DNA from: Lingula anatina | Taxonomy: Eukaryota > Brachiopoda > Lingulata > Lingulida > Lingulidae | Assembly: GCF_001039355.2 (NCBI RefSeq) | Contig: NW_019776146.1 | Coordinates: 592,071-656,070 of the forward strand | DNA: 64,000 nt | Reading direction: 5' to 3' | Shown: piece by piece, positions 11,994 to 34,936 of the stretch | Numbering within the stretch: position 1 is the first letter of the stretch | Layout of the letters: the number at the start of each line of letters is the position of its first letter | Position numbers and translations under genes: made by a program | The notes under the pieces: generated by a model | The model's input: only the letters and a program-made list of their open reading frames with translations | Database searches by the model: none | What the model was told of the DNA's origin: nothing

Positions 11994-14698
11994 TCAGGCT
12001 AATGTCTTAAATTGCTCCAGCCTTTCTTTATACATTTTGTGGAATTCATTAGCCAGGAAATAGAATGGAGCCTCCACCTGCTGCATCTCTTTCTGAAAGA
12101 AAAATTATGTCAATTAATCAAAAGCATGAAAAGAGAGAAAGCCAAAAGGCAAAAGATTTTCAGTTTTAATGAAGCCCTAACTGCTTCAGGCATATGTATT
12201 GATTTACTTGTCATTAAAATTGCCATGAAATTGACGACACATATATTAAAGTATGGTTTCTGTTAATGATAATCATAACTGAATAGTATAATATAAAACT
12301 TACTGCTGAAACTTCAAAATACTCCAGTCCATTTGATTGTGCAAAATCTTTGCCTGCCTTGGGGCTGATAACCCTCCTCTGGTCCAGGTCAATCTTATTT
12401 GCTACCAAAACTCCTGCAGATATAATAATGATTTTTAATAATACTATATTATAATGTCAAATTAAATGAACATCTGAGATTTTTCAAGAACTGTTCACAT
12501 ATGCAATATTTTTGACTGTAACATTTAATATTTTCATAAATTACACCACTAAAAATGTAATAATAAACATCAACTAGCATCAGTAAAATATTATAGTAAA
12601 ACTTTTAAAAAGTTTGGAATCTATAGGTAATACCCCGTAACATATTTAAAATGAGTGATTTACACAAAAACAATGTAACATATTTTCCATTTGTCACTTT
12701 CCATTTGGCATTCAAACACTTGAAATATTAATCTGTTAAATCTGGTAAAAACATTCAATTTTTTGTATCATTCATAATCTATGGAGAAAAAAATGCTTTG
12801 GCAGAGAAAAAAGTCAGTCAAAAGTGAATAAATCAGACGTTTTTTTTTTTTTTTTTTTCATTTTGCTATATACTGTCCTTAAAAAGCTTTGTGCCAAGAC
12901 TTTCTTGCCATTTTCAATTGACATTATTCTTGGCGAGGTGAATTACCTTTTCAAAATGTAGCTTTTGCATGTACAGTTGAAAAACATTTAAAACATTGCA
13001 CGGGTGAAAGCTGTAAAAGTGAAAATTAAAACAAAAAGTAGTTTGCAATTTCTGGCTACATTAAGACCATATGAAAAATAAAATTATCAAATTGAAGACC
13101 GCAAATCCTGAAACATAATCCCAAAAACTTTCCCCCATGATATTGTGAAGTCTTGTAGGAAATACTACTGTAAAGAATGTAGTACCCACCTGGAAATTGC
13201 ATTTCAGGTTTTTGAGATCTCACTCTCTCCAGCCATTTAGCACAGCTATCAAATGAAGTCTCACTAGTGACATCATACACCAACATTACAACTGATGGAT
13301 GGTCCCACTGAAATAGAAATGCTTAATTAAATAACTAAAACATTCATTGCATGTTGACAGGAATAATAAGTTTTTCCTTGATAATTAGCTAAAACCTGAA
13401 TAACACAAATAAGTTAACTACTAGTAGTCCTGTTGAAGTTCTTTGTTATTTTTAGTTTGAGAATGAAATTTTGTTTCATGCCCTTACAACTAAATATGAC
13501 AAGATCATATATCACAGAATTCGGTATTTTCTTTAAAATTTATGCAATCACTAATTTCTTACATGCTTCTGTACAATCTCATAGAATATTTCCTTCCCCG
13601 CAGAATCATAAATATAGAGCTCCTAGAAAAAAAATTACTGAAGCATTAATAAAAGTTAACATTTCCAACAATGTGTTTTCATCTTTTGAATATTAAGAAT
13701 TAATTTCGAAAGTGGCAAATTCAATCCTAAACTAAAAAAAGCACTCAAAGAATGCAGACTATTGTCAATTAATTAAACAATCAATCCATGGATCACCACC
13801 AAATTTAACTGATTCTAAGTGAGCCCATTTCTTATCTACCTTGAAATGCTTATGAATATCTGTCTATAACTTTTTGAGTTACATTTTTTACTTATAAACC
13901 AACAAAAGCAAAAACATAACCTCCCTGACAGAGGTAATAAAAATTCTATTGTTTACAATATTTATAACAAATGCAACCTACCACACAGTCATTAGAATCT
14001 GGAATGTTAACCGCTTTGACCAACAATTCTACCCCTGCTGTCTGTAAGAAAAATAAGGATATACTGGATTACAAAAAACTCAACTGAAAAACTTAATTTA
14101 TGGCCACACAAAATATAATTAATCAAAGCGTCAGCTATGCATTTAAAAATTCAGAGCCCTTTTTTTTCTAAGATGTATTTTGTATCTATGTAGCAACTAT
14201 TAAGCTAGCCTAATTTAATTTATATACCAACTCACACTTCTGAGAGGTTGTGACTTAGTGACATCACAGAATATAAGAAATAAAACATACCAGTGTGTAA
14301 TTTTTAGGATAATGTGTCCCATCACTGTGAAAGACTTGTGTTAAAGCGCTCTTGCCAACAGTAGAGTCACCTGTAGTTAAAAAGAATGGTTGTTGGCGAT
14401 GGTTACTGTTACAAAACGCATTAACTGGGCACTCAGTCTGATCCCTATTATTATAGAACAGCATAAATTAGCTAAAAACAAAAGTAATAGTGATAGCGGC
14501 TAAATATTTGAACGGCTGCACTGGGATCAAGTTCCAATTACAACATCACTCGTCACTGCATCAGGGACTAAGCACGTACAGCATATTTGAGATGCGGTCG
14601 AATACTGTTATGGTCAGGTATTAGATTCAGGGAGAACTAAATATATGCCAGATATACTTACCAACTACTATACACTTTGCTCTTAATATTGTCGGCAT
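11994..14698 (-). CDS. IFT27: IFT27 (RABL4), small GTPase of IFT complex B
   Basis: There are seven coding exons: 14698-14662, 14370-14291, 14041-13982, 13622-13563, 13307-13190, 12413-12304, 12092-11994. They total 564 nt, all in phase, encoding 187 aa (human 186). Motifs: P-loop GDSTVGKS at residues 13-20; switch II DSAGK at 65-69, where the usual catalytic Gln is Lys, as also in vertebrate IFT27; NKID (G4) at 124-127; and a short C-terminal tail ending FKTLA without a prenylation Cys, as expected for this atypical Rab. IFT27 pairs with IFT25 in IFT-B1 and helps BBSome-dependent export of receptors from cilia. The gene is divergent from the ankyrin/SOCS gene and lies upstream of IFT70 on the same strand. 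Confidence 0.97.
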
Positions 14699-14952
14699 AA
14701 TTGTGGTTATGCTTTAGTCATAATTTTACAACTTATCCCTGTCGACTACCGCTGTCAAGAACTTGCTGAATGAAAACAAGCTATTTACAGGCCCGCGTCA
14801 CTGATAAATTTGGGTCGTGATTGGTCAAGGTTTAATTCGTCCATTTTTATCCAATCAGACGTGAAGTTAAAGTAAATTTCCAGCAGTATGGAATCCCCCC
14901 TTGTGATGTGCCCATTTATGGGTTTTGATATTTATTAAGATCGCATGAAACC
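14699..14952. promoter_or_regulatory. Divergent promoter between IFT27 (-) and the ankyrin/SOCS gene (+)
   Basis: About 250 bases separate the IFT27 ATG from the first ATG of the plus-strand leader. Two CCAAT-type boxes are visible: GATTGGTC near 14818 and CCAATCAG near 14851. There is no obvious TATA box. The arrangement suggests a shared bidirectional promoter, but the transcription starts are not visible. Confidence 0.5.
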
Positions 14953-15531
14953 ATGCCAGGCGAAGCGTTGGTCTTTGTGCAAGAGGATCAACTTGGCGAA
15001 AAGGTATGTGTTGCGATCTTTATATAAATTCGAGTCAATTTGTATAAATGACGGTTCACAGAAATCGGGAAATACAGTGCTGGTTACTGTTGACAGTGTT
15101 GTTAGTGTAACATGTATTATGTAGACTGTTAAAAATTGCACGGAGGTATTTTCTTTTCTTTAATTTTTTGTTCAGGAGGTCGATGATTAAGGTGCATTTG
15201 ATAAACTTTTGTTAGCATTTAATATTGGTTGCTGTCAACGCTTCTCATGACATATAAGATGGGATACATTAATAATTAAGAAGATAGTATTTCAAGGATG
15301 ATAAATGTGAATGTGCTAACTTACAGTAAGGTACACGTACTGTATCTTGTAAACATAGTTCCTAGTGATAACGTTAATTCATGAATATTTTATCGTTGCT
15401 TCTCTTAACCATAAATGCGTAGGAGAGAAGATGAGATAATACCTGAATACCAAAACTGTTTTTTTTTTCCCCAGGTCCTAACCTTCTTAATTTCTACAAT
15501 GATTTGTACCAACTTCACTGCAGTTCCATGA
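14953..15531 (+). other. Spliced upstream ORF in the leader of the ankyrin/SOCS gene
   Basis: ATG at 14953 opens 17 codons (MPGEALVFVQEDQLGEK) to a good donor, GTATGT at 15004. The next strong acceptor is a T-rich tract ending CCCCAG at 15474. Splicing 15003 to 15475 continues the frame for 18 more codons and stops at TGA 15529-15531, before the main ATG at 15565 in the same frame. It therefore cannot be an N-terminal extension with this acceptor. Either it is an upstream ORF of about 35 codons or the first coding exon of another isoform. The intron 15004-15474 shows no other feature. Confidence 0.45.
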
Positions 15532-15564
15532 CGTTCTAGAAACTCTATTTATATACCTGTTTCC

Positions 15565-16464
15565 ATGACATCAAAAACCATGACACCTCACATTTGTAAC
15601 ATGTTTGGGGCAGTGGTGGCAGACGATCTTCCAACAGTGATGAAACTGGTAGAAACCGATCACGTAGACCTCAACCAAACTTTCCGGGGTGCCACAGCCT
15701 TGGCAATGGCATTCTACAAAAATAGAGAGAGCATCTTTCATTGGATCCTCAATAATGCTGATGAGATAGATTTGGATATGCCATCCAATGATGGGAAAGG
15801 GCGCATTGAGCCTTTGCTAGTTGCTGCATGTCGCGTAGGAAACAAAGAAATGATGACGATTCTACTTAATAAAGGTGCTGATATTGATGCTGTGGATAAC
15901 TATAATCATACAGCTCTCTGGATGGCAACACGACAGAGAAGAATAGACATTGTAGAACTTTTAATATCATACGGGGCTAAGATTAATATATCAGAGATGT
16001 GGAATGAGTCTCCTCTCTATCTTAGTCTTAAATATCCTCGTAGGGAGAAAATGGCAGCCATGCTTATTCTTAACGGTGCTTGTGTTAACTTCCCTGGAGA
16101 ATCAAGGACTAAGACACTACTACATTGGTGCATGTTTCACTGTCATAAGGATATCATAAAGTTGTTGGCATACACTGGTTATAACATCACAAAAGAGCAA
16201 GGTATATGGCTTAGTCTACCTGCTCGGGTAGCTGAGGATGTGGAATTCTGCAGGTGGTTGAAAGATGAGCTTTCCACTCCACCCAACTTACAGAGACAAT
16301 GCAGGGTTGCAATAAGAAGACAGGTCCTGCACCAAGAAGCCGGGCGATTATTTCTCCAGAAGTTAAAAACTCTGCCGTTGCCACAAAGGCTGCTAGATTA
16401 CCTTGCTATGAATGATATCCAAACTGAACTTGCACTTTCCTCTGAAAGCAGTGAATCGGAATGA
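15565..16464 (+). CDS. Ankyrin-repeat and SOCS-box (ASB-type) protein
   Basis: A single coding exon encodes 299 aa. Residues about 10-200 hold ankyrin repeats (for example LLVAACRVGNKEMMTILLNK, then HTALWMATRQRRIDIVELLI). Residues about 240-283 match a SOCS box: LQRQCRVAIRRQVL is the BC-box with its LxxxC-type core, followed by LPLPQRLLDYL, the proline-containing Cul-box end. Such proteins are substrate receptors for Elongin B/C-Cullin5 ubiquitin ligases. The acidic Ser-rich tail is ESSESE. I cannot assign it to a numbered ASB orthologue. Start: ATG 15565 is preceded in frame by TGA 15529; ATGs at 15580 and 15601 are alternatives. The coding sequence is intronless, with a spliced 5'UTR inferred from the acceptor at 15474. 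Confidence 0.9.
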   Translation: MTSKTMTPHICNMFGAVVADDLPTVMKLVETDHVDLNQTFRGATALAMAFYKNRESIFHWILNNADEIDLDMPSNDGKGRIEPLLVAACRVGNKEMMTILLNKGADIDAVDNYNHTALWMATRQRRIDIVELLISYGAKINISEMWNESPLYLSLKYPRREKMAAMLILNGACVNFPGESRTKTLLHWCMFHCHKDIIKLLAYTGYNITKEQGIWLSLPARVAEDVEFCRWLKDELSTPPNLQRQCRVAIRRQVLHQEAGRLFLQKLKTLPLPQRLLDYLAMNDIQTELALSSESSESE

Positions 16465-17430
16465 CTTTCGTAAACAATTGTATTTTACATTGTGGACCTC
16501 CAGTAGAATAGCTCGTTTTACTAACATTTATTTACTAATGAAGTTATTATGGGCATCAGCATGACTCCTGTTTTACATTTTATTAAGGTGTATTTGTTTA
16601 TTACATATCATTCTTTTATGAAAAAGATCTGTTATTGTGATGCTTTCAATGTTATTTTTGCATCTGAATCTCTTTACATAGCCTTGTTTGTTGTGTGCAA
16701 TTTTCATTTTGTTTAGCTTTGAATATTAATTGTTTTTAATTGGAAAGTATATTTTACATTGCTTTTGCTAAGGTTTTATTGTTTTAGACTACAAGTTCTA
16801 TACCATAATATATATACCTTTGGTATATTCATTTTTTTATGAGAAAACTTACAACCACAAGTTATTATGCATACTAGTATATAGTTTTGCTGTTATTATT
16901 TTAATGTGCATTTTGTTTACTTCATATTAACTTTAGGAATCAGATAGAGGCAAGTTAACCATGACCATGGAATCTTTTACACACTGCTTAAGAAAACGTG
17001 GGGTTCAAACTTACATTTTATGTTAAACAGTCATCCAGTTGCTTTTTTTTTCATGATAAATTTCTTTATCTTTTGAAATGTATTTCTGGCTGTATCTGGT
17101 GCTTTGTCAAATATAAAAACTTATGAAGACATCAGACTGTTACACTGCAACAGCTGAATAGTTTAGACATGAAAAATGGTTGTTTTTATTCTGTCAGATG
17201 TAGACAAGCAGTTATGTTATGTTCTGCTAGTTGTGAATAATGAAAATACAGTCGTAAATACCATGGTCACTTTCTTTGGTCTGACCAGGGTTTGTCTGTA
17301 TGATCCATGTTTCAGGGACTGTTATATCATGTTCAACTGTTACAGTTACTGTACTGAGAGTTCTAAAAATATGCTTTTATTGTACAATGTAATATGTTGC
17401 ACAAATTATGCTTACAGAATTTACAATAAA
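16465..17430 (+). other. 3'UTR of the ankyrin/SOCS gene with poly(A) signal
   Basis: This stretch is AT-rich non-coding sequence after the stop. AATAAA at 17425-17430 is the best plus-strand poly(A) signal, which would give a 3'UTR of nearly 1 kb. No other feature is seen. Confidence 0.5.
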
Positions 17431-18655
17431 AATATGTAAACCTAATAGTTCTGTTTATCAATATGAATATCAACAATACACATTCATAAATATTTATCTG
17501 GGTGTTTGCAGGTATTTATGCATGGGTTTTTTAAGTGAAAATATATTACTCCTACTGTGGCAATTATTTCCATGAATTCATGGATATATTGCATCATTTG
17601 TGAGTACAAATGGAGCAGTCGAGTTCTTTGTACAAGAATAAATCCTATTTGCACACAAACTTGCATGTACCATCACCCAACATAATTCTGAATAAAATGA
17701 TCTAATTACTGTAAGAATTTTTGGCATGTACCCAATAAATATGATAGATCCACATATAATCTGCAACAAGAAAACTTCATAAACATTTTTTCCTGATCAG
17801 AAGTTTATGAAAAAAATGATGGCTGCCTGACCATCCAACCTTGTGACAATAAAAATAATGCCTTTAAAAGTAATAAATAAATAATTGCGTTTGATAAAGA
17901 TACACCCAAATTGTTTTAGAGTATCAATCTTCTCTCCAACAGTCACCACTGGACTTTTTTTTTTTTTCGATTAAGAGGAGCATTTTTACCAAAAGTGCAC
18001 ACATCTCACAAGAATCTTTATCTTGACAGGAATGGTCTACTTCTACAAAAATATTTATTCAATACACAAAACATTCAACTTTTCAAAGTTAAATATTATC
18101 CCTGCTTACAGACTCTTTGTCTAGAAAATAATCTTCACATTCCTAATACCTTGCCATAAAAGACATTGGTTTTCTTAGCAGAGACTGAAAGACTTGCTGT
18201 GAGTCATAAAGTTCTCATCTTAACATACAAATTTCTTATCTAAAATGCCTTTATGAAAAAAAATGTAAAAAACCCTGAAATATTTTTTTTTAAATATTTT
18301 CAAGTGAACTTTATAAATGTACATCAGAAGTAGTTGCACCAAAAAAAAAAGTTCCACAGAAATGCATTTCCAGCGAAATTAACAGATTGTAGTTGTGGAG
18401 ACTGGAACATTCGATTTCCATAGCAACCCATTTTGGATCTTCCTGTCAGATTCTTGCTGCTACAATTTCCCCTAGCCATCTCCCAAACTTGTTTTTTTCT
18501 CTGTGCAACAGTACCACATTTTATGGCTACTCAAAATCTAAAAATTTGTCCTCCAATCTCCTCATTTAATCATTATTTGTCTTATCTTTTCATCAAACAT
18601 GTATCATCAACAGATGTGCTATTTTACTTAAAAACTTGCACTCTATGTAGAGTTT
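17431..18655 (-). other. Convergent intergenic region and IRE1 3'UTR
   Basis: No coding exon is visible. A reverse-strand AATAAA (TTTATT at 18054-18059) would give IRE1 a 3'UTR of about 600 bases. A poly-T tract lies at 17955-17969. Confidence 0.4.
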
Positions 18656-30993
<12,338 letters not shown>

Positions 30994-31771
30994 CTTGCAG
31001 ACAGAATCAATAATTAGTTTACATACTGGTCCCAGAGATAACTACACGGATATCTATCTTTATAAAAAAATCCCCATGTTTTGTTTTTCTCTTCCGCCTG
31101 CTGCTTGTTACAATTGCTGCCTAGTTCCGCACTAAAAGGTAAAAGAGATTAGGAAGTTGTCCCTCAGAAATATAACCTTGTACACACGAATGTACATTAC
31201 TAAATAAGCAACAAAAAGTCCTTATAAATAACGACCAAAATTAGTTACAACTTCGACAGTATTGTCAATGATCTAGATAACCGCATTAAATTTTCTGGAG
31301 CAATGCACGGGTCGTCGTACATTACAGGTGGGTACGTTTTGTAATGTGATTGGAAGATTTTCATTTACTGCGGAGTCTGTACACAAATAAGGTCAAGTCA
31401 AGTAAATAGAGGTGGAGAAGCACTTCCCAAGAAAAGCAAGGCGTGTTGAGGTAAATAGCGAAACCATCAGCAAACGAAATCCCTTCTTATAATAATTAGA
31501 TTAGATTTTGCATTGATATTTGTACTTCTGTGATCTCTGTTAAAACGAACATTTCAAACGAAATGATTTGCAGATTTACATGTGATGTAGAACTAGTGTG
31601 CATATGTGAAATCATAGTACAGTTGTAAATGACGTCTTGTATCTATTATTTTAAAACTCTCCAAGGTTGTATGTAGGTGTTTTATCAAATAGGTTTTCTA
31701 GGAGTCATTGATATTCTGACATTAAAAAAAACGTTCAGTTGTCCACAGTTGCAATTGTTATGCTATTTTTT
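30994..31771. promoter_or_regulatory. IRE1 promoter region and upstream, copy A
   Basis: This is non-coding sequence upstream of the IRE1 ATG at 30993, relatively GC-richer around 31090-31450. A potential plus-strand noncoding exon ends at a donor-like GTAAAT after 31450 (AAGGCGTGTTGAG|GTAAAT). That could be a TEX2 leader exon, which would make this a divergent IRE1/TEX2 promoter. The whole stretch recurs in copy B. Confidence 0.4.
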
Positions 31772-31772
31772 N

Positions 31773-31848
<76 letters not shown>
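31773..31848. repeat. (TA)n microsatellite beside an assembly gap
   Basis: A pure TA tract of about 76 bases begins directly after the single N at 31772. Confidence 0.95.
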
Positions 31849-31849
<1 letters not shown>

Positions 31850-31993
31850 CATTTTATGCATTCTATCCCATTTCACATATTCCATTTCCATTGCTATTAG
31901 ATAATCCATCATATATCAATAAAAATCACCAATAGTAAAAAAAAATGTAAACAACAGTATAGAATGTATTTTAATATAAGCAAAACCACAAAC

Positions 31994-32111
31994 CTTCTTT
32001 TAATATCCATTTTATGTCCCCATTGGTTTTGCTGACAGCATAAAAGGATCCTCCAAGGGTAGACACAAACAATAAGCTTTCATGTGGAGTAAGTGCATTG
32101 TGGCTATTATG
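31994..32111 (-). other. ERN1: Second copy of IRE1 coding exon 2
   Basis: It is the equivalent of 28578-28695, with donor and acceptor intact and the reading frame open. Two base differences are seen: a synonymous Gly change and a Thr-to-Asn change in the strand following SFYAVSKT. It lies upstream of exon 1 copy A, which is nonsensical for a single gene but expected if a second haplotype was tiled in. Coordinates are by homology. Confidence 0.85.
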
Positions 32112-34063
32112 CTGAAAATAACAGTAATATCCTTATGTATGCAGGTGTCTAGTTTTAACATAAATGATTTAGCATCATTATTCAAGTTCAGTGTTTTTAT
32201 GTGGGCTTCTACGCAGTATATCCTTTGGGCAGAAACAGGAACCATGGTAATTCAAGTTCCAAGCAGCAACCTTGGGAGAAAACCATATTGGCTTCAATTT
32301 CAAAATTAAATGCACTGTTAGCTTATCTGGCTATTGGTATCAGTAAAAACTTGAAAATTTTGTCACTTATAAATTAATCAATATTTTAAATTTGCGTAAA
32401 TCTGTCACAACAATATAAGGTGACAAACTTTTCAAAATTATCAAGAGGCCCATTTTCAAGTTTGACAAAATATTCAAAGTGAAAAAAAAAATTATGTTGG
32501 TGTAGAAGAATGTGACTAATATCTTGATTCATGCTTTTGCCTTGATCCTTCAGTTCATATTATTTTCTTCTTCACAACTCACACCCAAGCTGTGCTAGTT
32601 ATCTCAGTCATCATCTCCATTACAGTGTCAGAGCATTTCAAAATGTTTTATTCAAAGGTGAACCTAAATAACTTTCATTGTTGAATTTGTTTAAGTGCAA
32701 AGACTAAAGGCTGTCTACCTTTTCTATCTTATTTCAGGTTAAAAAATGACAGAATTTAATTTCACAGCAGCAGCTGTGAATATTCTATAAACATGTACTA
32801 GTATGTTATAGTATTCCAATTTGCCATGTTAAATCTTAACAAAGAAGAACTTTATGCCTCCTTGGTCTAAACAGGTAAAATCATTTAGTAGAGGCTTCCA
32901 AGTTTGAAGTTTATGTATTTGCTATACTGGTAGTACTACCGATACCAGCATATATTTTTTATAACTACTGACAATTATTTGAAAAGGGAGGCATATTACT
33001 ATGAGTCAACTTGAGTATTCAATTTGTAATTCAGATTATCACATTTCTATATGACAAAAAGATCTACAGTTTACTCTTAAATTACTTTAACTTCTGAAAT
33101 GACATGAGACTAAAAAAAATATTTTGGCATGTAATAATTTTTAAGGCACAAATGTACGATTGAGCCTTGGACAAGACCTTTATCATAAAGTTTTTACATA
33201 ACCTTCACAGCTGCAATGTTTATAGAAAAAAAAAACATGTTTTAAAACAAAGCCAAATGTATTTATGGATACAACCATAGGACCAAGTTCCTAGAACAAT
33301 TTCAGACTATTTAACAGTCTTAGCCTCAGTAAATTTAGGCAAGTGGTCATGCATGATTACACTTCTCACCACTAAAGTGTGAATTTTTCATGTACTTGTG
33401 AGTTGGAGTGGGACTAAAAACACTTAAAAGAAATGTAATTGGTAACCACATTTGTCAATTTTTATTATTTAGCCAGTCAAACACATTGTGAAAAAATTCA
33501 AAAGATTAATTTTCAAAATAAAAATATCCCCCATATTACTTATTTTGACACATTTTCTGCCCTGTCACACATTTTCAACTTTTTCAATAACATTAAAACA
33601 TTAAAAGAATCAAAAACCATATCACATAATGGCATGTGTGCAGTTTTTCTAATATAAATATTAGAGCAAGTTTTGCAACCAATGACCATCACATAATTTG
33701 ATATGACTTTTTGATAATACCTTTCAGCTGTTTTATTTAAATTAATCTCTTTAACGCAAATTATACCTTCCCAATGTCAAGCACTTCCTTTGAAGTTATA
33801 TAAATGATCTAAAACTCACTACCGATAATAATAAATTTATCAGAATTTTTCCCTGTGAATATTTTATCTTTGGTGGAATGGCCAAAAAAGAGGCAACCCC
33901 ATACAACATACTACAGAAATTACACAGTTCAATTCTGTTAAAATTGGGCTTTTTAACGTTGCCTTCGTTTGAATCCCTTGACGTCAGTTACCCAGCATGA
34001 CAGTGCTTTAAGCACTATCACAGTTAACAATAACATAATGAAATGCAACAAAAAGTAAAATAC

Positions 34064-34162
34064 CTGTGTTTTCGATTTAGTTAGTGTAACTTGGGCAAGG
34101 AAAGTAATCCAAGAGAGAATCGACATCCAGCGCTGGATCTTCTTAAAAGTCTGGCCCCTCAT
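34064..34162 (-). other. ERN1: Second copy of IRE1 coding exon 1 (signal peptide)
   Basis: It is equivalent to 30895-30993 and encodes the same 33 residues beginning MRGQTFKKIQRW, with a hydrophobic signal-peptide core. One synonymous difference (CTT/CTA Leu) is seen. The donor GTATTT is intact. With the copy of exon 2 it is an allelic-type duplicate and not a separate gene. Confidence 0.88.
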
Positions 34163-34620
34163 CTTGCAGACAGAATCAATAATTAGTTTACATACTGGTC
34201 CCAGAGATAACTACACGGATATCTATCTTTATAAAAAAAGTCCCCATGTTTTGTTTTTCTCTTCCGCCTGCTGCTTGTTACAATTGCTGCCTAGTTCCGC
34301 ACTAAAAGGTAAAAGAGATTAGGAAGTTGTCCCTCAGAAATATAACCTTGTACACACGAATGTACATTACTAAATAAGCAACAAAAAGTCCTTATAAATA
34401 ACGACCAAAATTAGTTACAACTTCGACAGCATTATCAATGATCAAGATAACCGCATTAAATTTTCTGGAGCAATGCACGGGTCGTCGTACATTACAGGTG
34501 GGTACGTTTTGTAACGTGATTGGAAGATTTTCATTTACTGCGGAATCTGTACACAAATAAGGTCAAGTCAAGTAAATAGAGGTGGAGAAGCACTTCCCAA
34601 GAAAAGCAAGGCGTGTTGAG
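34163..34620. promoter_or_regulatory. IRE1/TEX2 head-to-head promoter region, copy B
   Basis: About 460 bases lie between the copy-B IRE1 ATG (-) and a donor-like GTAAAT after 34620 on the plus strand. A TEX2 noncoding first exon ending at 34620, spliced to the acceptor at 37750, is a reasonable inference, but there is no transcript evidence. Confidence 0.35.
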
Positions 34621-34936
34621 GTAAATAGCGATACTATCAGCAAACGAAATCCCTTCTTATAATAATTAGATTAGATTTTGCATTGATATTTGTACTTCTG
34701 TGATTACTGTTAAAACGAACATTTCAAACGAAATGATTTGCAGATTTACATGTGATGTAGAACTAGTGTGCATATGTGAAATCATAGTACAGTTGTAGGA
34801 ATGACGTCTTGTATCTATTATTTTCAAACTCTCCAAGGTTGTATGTAGGTGTTTTATCAAATAGGTTTTCTAGGATTCATTGATATTCTGACATAAAAAA
34901 ACGTTCAGTTGTCCACAGTTGCAATTGTTATGCTAT

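Larger units (their letters stand above)
31849..34936. repeat. Duplicated block, copy B (second allele-like copy)
   Basis: This is a near-identical copy of 28434-31771, starting at the (TA)n tract after the N and rejoining unique sequence near 34937. It contains extra copies of IRE1 exons 1 and 2 on the minus strand. It is best explained as the other haplotype placed next to copy A. Confidence 0.9.

Noticed and set aside
14531-14544. GTTCCAATTACAAC resembling an RFX X-box in IFT27 intron 1
   Set aside because: It departs from the consensus at two positions and lies inside an intron, and no X-box is visible upstream of IFT70, so I did not call it.
17176-17439. 87-codon open frame downstream of the ankyrin/SOCS gene
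   Set aside because: It lies in the AT-rich 3'UTR, ends over the poly(A) signal, and has no recognisable features.
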